NCBI GenBank assembly: GCA_963777855.1
Contig: CAVZRW010000009.1
Location: 124,001 to 188,000, forward strand
DNA length: 64,000 bases
Direction: 5' to 3'
From: Prado023 sp963777855
GTDB lineage: Bacteria > Actinomycetota > Actinomycetes > S36-B12 > CAIYMF01
Below, piece after piece: positions 10,701 through 17,464 of this stretch. Below the pieces are notes generated by a model, which saw only the letters and a program-made list of their open reading frames with translations, made no database searches and was not told the DNA's origin. The translations under genes were made by a program, and so were the position numbers. Within the stretch, counting starts at the first letter, position 1. Each line of letters opens with the position of its first letter.

Positions 10701-10870
10701 TGCAGAAGCGGCGGACGGACGGGTCGTGGCGAGCCCTGTCGACGTACCGCACGTACGGCACCCGGGAGACCCGTCTCCTGAACCTCCCGAAGGGGACCTA
10801 CCGGGTGTGGGTGCGCCCCAAGTACGGCTACTCGGGCGCGATGTCCAAGTCCGTTCGCCTGATCCGCTGA
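7733..10870 (+). CDS. Secreted propeller / LamG / PKD exoprotein
   Basis: A 1045-residue secreted protein. Start at ATG 7733 because GAGGGGGAG lies just upstream and the signal peptide (about 1-30, ending VVADSAPP) begins there; an in-frame ATG at 7694 lacks these. Domains in order: a delta-60/kelch-like propeller (about 30-440; repeated VFVAGEFTTVNG, YMVGGFTSVGGQ, VIIGGRFQNVGGQ, YVLYGGEFLRVNG), a fibronectin-III-like segment (about 442-545), a LamG/concanavalin-like domain (about 549-779; AYYRLGDAAG, WHHVVGTLAPSGMRLYVDG), two PKD domains (about 790-869 and 876-952; each with WDFGDG), and a basic C-terminal domain. Codon use changes from G-ending to C-ending near 9370, at the propeller/LamG boundary, suggesting a mosaic origin. 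It lies between the two beta-helix genes. Probably a surface adhesin or carbohydrate-binding protein. Confidence 0.75.
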   Translation: MGSRTAAVGVAVGLLMGMLAGPAGPVVADSAPPVVGTPVTVTSDPLPTTQIDGVAWSQVVVGSRVFVAGSFSSARPAGAAPGVDTVARGNLLAYDLTTGVLDPSFAPVLNGQALAITASPDGSKVFVAGEFTTVNGLNRYRVAGFDVATGALLSGFVPTTNAQVRGLAATNSTLYMVGGFTSVGGQARNFAAAVKTSNGAVLPWNPSADAYANAVTLNSSGSKVIIGGRFQNVGGQAAYGMAATDPVSGAVLPWATTTLVRNAGPNAGVSSLIATRDGVFGGAYHYGVGGNLEGVFRADNETGQVIWIEDCHGDTYSVYQRADVVYQTGHHHYCGNVNSFGQTNPQTPHHGIAFSLEATQTITPDVYGYFNWAGNPAPSVLNWFPTFTPGAVTSSKQAGWSITGTGKYVLYGGEFLRVNGVGQQGLVRFATSDVAPNKDKPFDDDAGLTPALASVAAGAVRVGWQATYDRDNEALTYKVFRNFTSLANTPVYQATVNSTFWKRPSLSFTDTTAVPGQSYSYRVYAFDPFGNSVTGAAATITVAGQASEVDAYASGVLRDGATAYYRLGDAAGATTLADLAGSDTMVPNAGVTLGSPGAFAASSNTAASFSGTTTGTAAGRVSQYGPNTFSVEAWFQTTSTTGGKIVGYSGWPVGVSGSAGNDRHLYMDNAGRVLFGVYQDTNRVLASAAGLNDGAWHHVVGTLAPSGMRLYVDGRRVGSRTDTTAGRYYTGVWKIGGDTLTGWPNQPTSRYFKGAIDDVAVYPTALTPTQITTHYTTSGRTPAEPAGANTPPTASLSIHLVGAVASFDASASGDVDGTITDVYWDFGDGHSATGMTASHSYQPGAKYRVYLSVTDDDGDAASATQVVSVPASANRAPSAAFTSAVSGLKVSLDSAGSQDPDGQLVSRLWDFGDGTTGRAAATSHTYGSAGTFRVSLTVTDNLGATATASRDITVKPRPRPTVVVRAAMGRSRLWVDVDPNKGRGYWTFQVQKRRTDGSWRALSTYRTYGTRETRLLNLPKGTYRVWVRPKYGYSGAMSKSVRLIR

Positions 10871-10933
10871 TGGGGTCGCCACTGAGGTGACACGGGCTGA
10901 AGTCGGGCCGGGGGGCCGCCGATGACCTAGGGC

Positions 10934-13900
10934 ATGACGGGTCATCGCTGCTGCGGGGTGGGTGTGGGGCGACGGTTGTCGGCCTTCGCCGCAGGTGCGG
11001 TCATCCTCGTCGTGGCCGGCATCGTCCCGGCAGCCGCCCAAGTGGTGCAGACCGCCGACGAGGTGACCGCCGCTCGTACGGTGAGAGTGGTCGACAGGAT
11101 GGACCGCACGGTCAGCGCCGGGTTCGGCGCGGCCTCAGCGGGCCGGCACTACCGCCTGTTCGGGGAGGCTGGCTCGTTCCGGATGGACGGGTCGAAGGGG
11201 CTGGTGACCACTCCACCCGGTAGGAGCCGCGATGCACGCCTGCACGGCCTGTCGCTGGCCGATACAGATGCGCAGGTGTCGTTCCGGGTGGGGGCGCTGC
11301 CCGAGCGCGGCTCGATCCGGGTGGGTGTCGATGCCCGACAGTCCGCTGGCGGGGCGTCCTACCGCGCGTCCGTGCGCGTCGACGCGACGGGTCGGGCGAC
11401 CCTGACCCTCTCGCGCATCGCCCCGTCGGGCCGGAGCATCGACATTGGTTCCCCCCACCTGCTGACCAGGAAGATGCGGGCCGGCTCCTGGTGGCGGCTC
11501 GGACTGCGCGTGTCGGGAACCCGACAGGTGCGCCTGGCCGCCCGGGCCTGGCGGAGCGGGAAGCCGAGCCCCACGCATTGGCTCGTGCGCGTCGACCGTG
11601 CACCCCAGCGTGTGACACGCGCGGGAGGGGTCGGCCTCCATGCGGAGGTCTCACGCCGCGGCACGCGCACGACCGTCGCCTTCGACAACCTGCATGCGTC
11701 CGGCCCGAAGCCCGCCGCAGACCCGGTTGCCTCGAGCCCGAAGCCCACGCCGAGCCCGAAGCCCACGCCGAGCCCGAAGCCCACGCCGAGCCCGAAGCCC
11801 ACGCCGAGCCCGAAGCCCACGCCGAGCCCGAAGCCCACGCCGAGCCCGAAGCCCACGCCGAGCCCGAAGCCCACGCCGAGCCCGAAGCCCACGCCGAGCC
11901 CGAAGCCCACGCCGAGCCCGAAGCCCACGCCGAGCCCGAAGCCCACGCCGAGCCCGAAGCCCACGCCGAGCCCGAAGCCCACGCCGAGCCCGACCGCCAC
12001 GCCACCCCGAACGACGACCGAGTCAGCGCCAGGTCGTGGTGCGCGTCTTCCGGTGTCGTATTCGTTGGGTTCGTTGGGTGGGGTGGTGCGGTTTGTGTCG
12101 CCGTCGGGGTCGGATTCGGGGTCGGGGTCGGTGGCGTCGCCGTTGCGTACGTTGGTGAAGGCGGAGTCGGTGTCGGCTGCGGGTGACACGATCGTGTTGC
12201 GGGGTGGGACGTATCCGATCACGGGCTCGGTGACGGTGGACGTGCCGAACCTGAGCGTGGTGGCCTATCCGGGGGAGGTGCCGGTGTTCGATGGGTCGAT
12301 CCCGGCGCCGATGTCGGTGTCCGCCGAGGGTGGGTTGCGGTTCTTCTCCTACCAGCCGATGCCGGCGGGGATCGGTGAGGGCCTGAGCCTGTCCAGCCTG
12401 CCGGTGGCGACGTTCGCGGGGTCGGCACCGACCGGCCTGGCCGCGAGGCGGGGGTGGCGCTGCGTTACGGGAGCTCGGAGTTACACCAGACCCAACCCGA
12501 CCGGGTCGGATCCGGATGGGTGTTCGGGGTCGGCGGTGGCGCGGGTGGTGACGGGGTTCTTCCCGGATCAGGTGTGGGTGGCTGGTCGGGCGTTGACGCA
12601 GGTGGTGGACAAGTCTCGGGTGTCGGTGGGGACGTTCTTCGTGGAGCGGTCCTCGGCCACGGATGCGGCGCCGCCGGTGAGTCGGTTGTACCTGAGCGCG
12701 GCTGATGCCGGTGACATGTCGCTGGTGCGGGTCAGTTCGTCGAAGGGGAACTTCCTGATCGTGCGTGCTGATGGTGTGCGGGTGCAGGGGGTGCGGGTTC
12801 GGTTCCATTCGCCGGCGTGGCATTCGTATGCGTTGGTGGCCACGACCGGTGTCGATGGTCTGGTGCTGCGGGATGTGGAGTTCGATTCGAACACGGCGAT
12901 CACGGTCAAGTTGGCGGGTGGGTCTGGTGGTGGTGGGTCGCATTGGTGCGGGAGTCGGTGTGATCATGTGAGCCTGCTGCGGTCGGGTTGGTCGGCGGCG
13001 GTGGCGTTGTACACCGATGGGTGGCGGGTGTCGGGTGCGCTGGTCCGCGGGTCGAACGCGGCGGCGGAGTTCGCTCGTCGCCGCAGTCGGGTGGGCTCAA
13101 GATGACCAAGACCCATCGCACGACGGTCGTGGACGTGCGTTCGAGCGCCAATGTGGGCCATGCGTTGTGGTGGGATCAGTCGTAGTACGAGGCGGTGGTG
13201 GCCAACGCGGTTCGTGAGCAATGCCGGACCGGCGGTGTTCTTCGAGATCTCGCATGGGTTGACGATGGTGAACAACCGGATCGCGACCGACAGCCGGATG
13301 CGGCGGTGAAGGCGGCGGGGTCCTCGGGGTTCCGGTTGGTGAACAACACGATCGTGGGTGGCGGGCTGTGGTCGAGGTGGTCACCGATACCCGGTCCAAG
13401 AAGTACGACTGCAAATGGGATGGGACCGCGGACCGGTCGTGCGCTGAGCACACGGCGCGCTATGGGCAGGGTGGGGACTTCGTCGGGGTGTGCGTCGGGA
13501 TGGGATCGGACTTCGACTACGCCCGTCCCGGGGCGTAGCGGCGACGAACCAGACCCCGGGGCTGACGTGGATGCCAGGGATCGACATGATGGTCAACAAC
13601 GTGCTGGCCAATCCGTCGGGGACCGGGCGGTGCGGGCCGTCGTGCCGTTGTGCGTGGCGGGGTACACCACGGCCGGTGGTGGGGTCCAAGCCGTGATGAA
13701 CACCGTGTTCCACAAGGGCAGCGTGATCAACGGCAACGTGTATCAGACCACAGTGACTACCTGGCCAAGGCCCACGTCAACTCGGGGCAGACCGGCGGGT
13801 TCCTGGCCACCGACCTGGCTGGGCTGCGCGGGACCAGCGGCCTGGGCTCGAGCTACTACGGGCTCAGTGCCGAGACCAACGCCAAGGCGGGCACCGGCTG

Positions 13901-14030
13901 GGTCACCACCGACGGAACCCCCACCAGCGCACTCAACGGGGCGCATTCGCAGGCCGCCCCCGTCCCCACCAACAACGTGATCAACACCTACATCCCCGCC
14001 GGAACCCGCCACTACGGCACACTCAACTAA
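10934..14030 (+). pseudogene. Right-handed beta-helix protein B, frame disrupted
   Basis: A paralogue of protein A: signal peptide (about 1-36, ending PAAAQ), a beta-sandwich-like N-terminal domain clearly related to but diverged from that of A, a linker of 14 Ser-Pro-Lys-Pro-Thr-Pro units, and the same beta-helix domain. The frame is intact to about 12945 and then broken by roughly a dozen single- or double-base gaps relative to copy A (for example near 12943, 12960, 13074, 13134, 13214, 13294, 13358, 13537, 13639 and 13750), some restoring frame. Most gaps fall on third codon positions, which suggests dropped polymorphic bases rather than natural decay. The last segment, ending YIPAGTRHYGTLN, is intact and converges with the GT2 gene, overlapping it by 8 bp. 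Called pseudogene as read; it may be functional in the organism. Confidence 0.65.
11735..11986 (+). repeat. 14 perfect 18-bp tandem repeats (SPKPTP linker)
   Basis: Fourteen consecutive exact copies of the 18-bp unit AGCCCGAAGCCCACGCCG encode Ser-Pro-Lys-Pro-Thr-Pro. Because the unit is a multiple of three, copy-number change would alter linker length without breaking the frame. Confidence 0.95.
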
Positions 14031-14033
14031 CCT
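12032..14033 (+). repeat. Large direct duplication, copy 2 (beta-helix module)
   Basis: Second copy of the ~2-kb segment at 5537-7547, offset about 6.5 kb and in the same orientation. Gaps against copy 1 cluster between 12940 and 13760. Confidence 0.9.
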
Positions 14034-15048
14034 CGGACCAGCCCTGGAGGGCGCCGGCCCCGGGGGCCTGGGTGAGCGGGGTCGGTCGCTGGTACTCGCG
14101 GTGGATGTGCCCGACGGCGCCGGCCATGACTCCGGCGCCCCGGGACGCCGTGCGCAACCCGCGAGCCTGATGCCGGTCGGACGCCGAGATCACGCCCACC
14201 AAGTAGCGAAGGCTGCCACCAACCACGCGGACAGCACCGCCACTGGCCAGCACGAGCCGTCGGCCGAGGCGACCCCACGGGGAGCCCTCGAGGCGAAGGG
14301 CCACGCGGCTGTGGCTCGTGCCCGCCCGGAAGCGACGTGTCAGCACCCAGCGCCTGGTCATCCGGTCCACGGGGATCAGGTCATACACGACGGCCTCGTC
14401 GCACCAGACGATGGTTGCGCCAGCGCGCGTCATCTGAGAGGTGAAGAGGTTGTCCTCCCCGCCGGTGAGGCCGAACTCGGCGTCGAAGGTCAAGCCGAGT
14501 CCGCGAACGGCATGAAGGTCCAGGAGAAGGTTCCCGGTGAAGCCCACGTCGCGCGTCGACCCGGTCGCCTGCCGGGGCCGCACGAAGAAGCCTCCAGCGA
14601 GGATCCAGGGATCGGGTTCCCCCTGGTACTCGGCCAGCACCGGCCCCAGCACACCCTGGCACCCATGCTCCCGCTGGGTCTGCACCAACAGGCACAGCCA
14701 GTCGACGCCCGGGCGCTCGTCGTCGTCGATGAACACGAGGAAGTCCGAGTCTGCGCAGTCGGCGAGTGCACGGTTGCGGGCCGCCGTGATCCCCGGCTCG
14801 ACCTCGTGCGCGTAGCGCAGCAGACCGTCGGGGATCCGTGGAATCATCTCGTCGACCACGGGCCCGGCGCTGGCAGCGGGGTCGTTGTCGACGACGAGCA
14901 CGTCCGCGTGGACTCCGAGGAGGTTCACGGACTGCGCCTGGGCGACCAACTCGGGGACCAACGCCGCGAGGAGCTCGGGGCGCTTGTAGGTGGCTACTGC
15001 GATCGTCAGACTGACCTGCCCAGCCCCCTGATCCCCGTCACCCCTCAA
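14023..15048 (-). CDS. Family 2 glycosyltransferase
   Basis: A 341-residue GT-A fold glycosyltransferase. The N-terminal nucleotide-sugar domain is typical: SLTIAVATYKRPELL at the start, VLVVDNDP, PGITAARNRAL, and a DxD-like FIDDDERPGVDWL metal site near residue 105, followed by GGEDNLFTSQM, the acceptor-side acidic motif. No long membrane segment, so probably cytoplasmic or membrane-associated, transferring a sugar to a glycan or lipid. The start is uncertain: a TTG at 15048 overlaps the end of the NIL-domain gene by 11 bp, which suggests translational coupling; no better in-frame start exists. It converges with the end of beta-helix B, fitting a surface-glycan role. Confidence 0.8.
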   Translation of the reverse strand: MRGDGDQGAGQVSLTIAVATYKRPELLAALVPELVAQAQSVNLLGVHADVLVVDNDPAASAGPVVDEMIPRIPDGLLRYAHEVEPGITAARNRALADCADSDFLVFIDDDERPGVDWLCLLVQTQREHGCQGVLGPVLAEYQGEPDPWILAGGFFVRPRQATGSTRDVGFTGNLLLDLHAVRGLGLTFDAEFGLTGGEDNLFTSQMTRAGATIVWCDEAVVYDLIPVDRMTRRWVLTRRFRAGTSHSRVALRLEGSPWGRLGRRLVLASGGAVRVVGGSLRYLVGVISASDRHQARGLRTASRGAGVMAGAVGHIHREYQRPTPLTQAPGAGALQGWSEVS

Positions 15049-15286
15049 CGATGTCCCCCGGCACTAGGTCCACCTGGATGTCCAGCGACTCCAGGTATGC
15101 CACCGCCGCATCGAGCTGCTCGGGCTCCCCGGTCATCTCGAGCACCATCCAGCCGAAGTGGTCCTCGATCGCGGCCCGCCGGATTGAGGTGACCACCCCA
15201 TGGTCCACGCCCAGGTGGTACACGACGGGTTCCCGGACCTGGGTATGGGGGAAGGTGAGGCGGACGGGACGATGCTGGGCTGCCAT
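15038..15286 (-). CDS. Stand-alone NIL-domain protein
   Basis: An 82-residue protein consisting only of a NIL domain, the ferredoxin-like ligand-binding domain otherwise found at the C-terminus of methionine ABC-transporter ATPases (VRLTFPHTQVREPVVYHLG, then GWMVLEMTGEPEQLDAAVAYL). Free-standing NIL proteins occur in actinobacteria and some are linked to sulfur or amino-acid metabolism. Start ATG 15286 is chosen because a TACCAT -10 box ends 7 nt upstream; an upstream ATG at 15295 overlaps that box. It lies downstream of leuA on the same strand with a 119-bp gap, and overlaps the following glycosyltransferase. Ligand is unknown. Confidence 0.75.
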   Translation of the reverse strand: MAAQHRPVRLTFPHTQVREPVVYHLGVDHGVVTSIRRAAIEDHFGWMVLEMTGEPEQLDAAVAYLESLDIQVDLVPGDIVEG

Positions 15287-15293
15287 GGCGGTC

Positions 15294-15299
15294 ATGGTA
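15294..15299 (-). promoter_or_regulatory. -10 box of a leaderless promoter (TACCAT)
   Basis: On the minus strand TACCAT ends 7 nt before the ATG at 15286 of the NIL-domain gene, with no Shine-Dalgarno sequence. Confidence 0.45.
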
Positions 15300-15405
15300 G
15301 CGGGACGCCTACCATGCCAAGGGGCGCCAGGCCCACGGCCCCAAGCCTCGCCGGCGCCCGTCACCGCGCCAACCCACCCTGCCACCCCCGCCGGTCCGGG
15401 CGCCC

Positions 15406-17174
15406 CTACCCGACCGAGTCCCGCTGGGCCCGGTTGACCGCCGAGATGATCGCCTTGAGCGAGGCCGTCACGATCGACGAGTCGATCCCGACTCCCCACA
15501 GCACCCGGCCGCCGATGGCGCACTCCACGAATGCCGCCGCCTTCGCGTCGCCGCCGGCGGACATCGCATGCTCGGAGTAGTCCAGGACGCGGACGTCGAT
15601 GTGGTGGGCGGCCAGCGCGTCGCAGAACGCGGCGATCGGGCCGTTGCCGTGGCCGACCCCCTCGAACTCCCGGGCGTGGTGGGCGTTGTCGCGGATGACG
15701 GTGCGGACCATGGTCTCGCCGTCGACATCGGACTCGACCAGCACGTGGCGCAGCTTCAGCCGGCCCCACGGCATCTCGGGGACGGGTAAGTACTCGTCGG
15801 CGAAGATCTCGTACATCTGCTGCGGGGCGACCTCGCCGCCCTCGGAGTCGGTCATCCGCTGGATCACCTGCGAGAACTCGATCTGCAGCCGCCGCGGCAG
15901 CTCGAGGCCGTGCTCGGTGCGCATGATGTAGGCCACGCCGCCCTTGCCCGACTGGCTGTTGACGCGGATCACGGCCTCGTAGGTCCGGCCGATGTCCAGG
16001 GGGTCGATCGGCAGGTAGGGCACCTCCCAGCGGAAGTCGGCCACGGGCACGCCTGCGGCGCCGGCGTCGACGGCCATCGCGCGGAAGCCCTTGTTGATCG
16101 CGTCCTGGTGCGAGCCGGAGAACGCGGTGAACACCAGGTCGCCGCCGTAGGGGTGGCGCTCGGGCACCCGCAGCTGGTTGCAGTACTCGACTGTGCGGCG
16201 GATCTCGTCGATGTCGCGGAAGTCGATCTGCGGGTCGATGCCCTGGCTGAACAGGTTCATGCCCAGCGTCACCAGGCACACGTTGCCGGTGCGCTCGCCG
16301 TTGCCGAACAAGCAGCCCTCGATCGCGGTCCGCCCCGGCCATGAAGCCCAGCTCAGCTGCGGCCACGGCGGTGCCGCGGTCGTTGTGCGGGTGCAGGCTC
16401 AGCACGATCGAGTCGCGCATGCGCAGGTTGCGGTGCATCCACTCGATGGAGTCGGCGTACACGTTCGGCGTGGCCATCTCGACGGTCGCCGGCAGGTTGA
16501 TGATCACCTTGCGCTCGGGCGTGGGCTGCCAGACCTCGTTGACGGCGTTGCAGACCTCGACGGCGAACTCCAGCTCGGTGCCGGTGTAGGACTCGGGCGA
16601 GTACTCGTAGCGGACGTCGGTGTCCGGGGTGATCTGCTCGGCGTACTTCAGGCACAGCTGCGCGCCGTGCACCGCGATGTCGCGGATCCCGTCGCGGTCC
16701 AGGCCGAAGACCACCCGGCGCTGCAGCGTGGAGGTGGAGTTGTACAGGTGCACGATCGCCTGCTTGGCGCCGCGGATGGACTCGTAGGTGCGCTCGATCA
16801 GGTGCTCGCGGGCCTGGGTCAGCACCTGGATGACGACGTCATCGGGGATCAGGTCCTCCTCGATGAGCTGGCGCACGAAATCGAAGTCGGTCTGGCTGGC
16901 CGAGGGGAACCCGACCTCGATCTCCTTGTAGCCCATCCGCACCAGCAGCTCGAACATGCGCGCGCTTGCGATCGGGGGTCATGGGGTCGATCAGCGCCTG
17001 GTTTCCGTCGCGCAGGTCGACTGCGCACCAGCGGGGGGCGGCTGTGATGGTGGCGGCGGGCCACGTCCGGTCCGGCAGGTCTATCGGCGTGAACGGTGCG
17101 TAGCGGCGCCAGGCCATCGGTGAGGGCTGTTGGGCGGTGCGCTGGGCGTACGGCGCGGGGGAGGGGGTGCTCAT
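15406..17174 (-). CDS. leuA: 2-isopropylmalate synthase
   Basis: Condenses acetyl-CoA with 2-oxoisovalerate, the first committed step of leucine synthesis. Two doublets, GC[GC] at 16958-16959 and CG[CG] at 16324-16325 (read on the minus strand), break the frame; resolving them gives 588 residues, normal for the actinobacterial long form. Visible motifs: DLRDGNQALIDPMTP (metal/substrate site), GYKEIEVGFPSASQTDFDF, SLHPHNDRGTAVAAAELGF, and GCLFGNGERTGNV. The C-terminal ~130 residues form the leucine-binding LeuA dimer domain (GVGIDSSIVTASLKAIISAVNR), so feedback inhibition is expected. The ATG at 17174 follows AGGAG by 9 nt and lies downstream of a leucine-rich leader peptide and hairpin, implying attenuation control. 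Confidence 0.9.
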
Positions 17175-17242
17175 GATCTCGGTGCTCCTGGGATGTGTGG
17201 GGGGTTCGACCCGTGGGGTCTCGAACCGGCGCACGCGATCAC

Positions 17243-17281
17243 CCGCGGCAGGGGAGCCGGTCTGATCAGGCCCCGCCGCGG
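17243..17281 (-). promoter_or_regulatory. Strong hairpin in leuA leader (putative attenuator)
   Basis: Read on the minus strand, CCGCGGC-GGGG pairs with CCCC-(A bulge)-GCCGCGG around a 16-nt loop. The leader-peptide stop codon TGA falls in the loop. No clear U-tract follows, so it could act as a U-less actinobacterial terminator or by masking translation signals. Confidence 0.55.
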
Positions 17282-17310
17282 CTACCAAGAAGCAGTCGCG
17301 AAGCGAACAT
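17266..17310 (-). CDS. leuA leader peptide with three consecutive leucines
   Basis: A 14-codon frame, MFASRLLLGSRGGA, ends inside the hairpin before leuA. Its Leu-Leu-Leu run is written CTG CTT CTT, with CTT rare in this GC-rich coding sequence, as expected for a peptide that senses charged tRNA-Leu. A TATCCT box 7 nt upstream on the minus strand suggests translation starts at the transcript's first base. Leucine-rich leader peptides before leuA are known in Actinobacteria; assignment here rests on position and codon content. Confidence 0.65.
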   Translation of the reverse strand: MFASRLLLGSRGGA

Positions 17311-17317
17311 CGCGCAC

Positions 17318-17323
17318 AGGATA
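17318..17323 (-). promoter_or_regulatory. -10 box for the leuA leader transcript (TATCCT)
   Basis: TATCCT on the minus strand ends 7 nt before the ATG of the leader peptide; consistent with a leaderless leader peptide. Confidence 0.5.
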
Positions 17324-17398
17324 GCGCATGGATCCTCCGGGGGTGGCCACGCTGACCCCGGAGCGCGTCGATCTCCCGGGCGATGGGGCGTGCGCCGG

Positions 17399-17404
17399 TA
17401 GAAT
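17399..17404 (+). promoter_or_regulatory. -10 box upstream of the acyltransferase gene (TAGAAT)
   Basis: TAGAAT lies 60 bp before the ATG at 17465. The predicted transcript would have a ~50-nt leader ending with GAGGAGG. It is back-to-back with the leuA leader promoter. Confidence 0.4.
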
Positions 17405-17464
17405 GGGCGCCTGTCAGCCATGGAGCGCGTCCCCGGACGTTGCGCGTCACGAGGAGGTCTTGCC

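Noticed and set aside
11735..11986. Tandem 18-bp repeats as a CRISPR array
   Set aside because: There are no spacers, the unit is 18 bp and codes SPKPTP in frame, and no cas gene is near.
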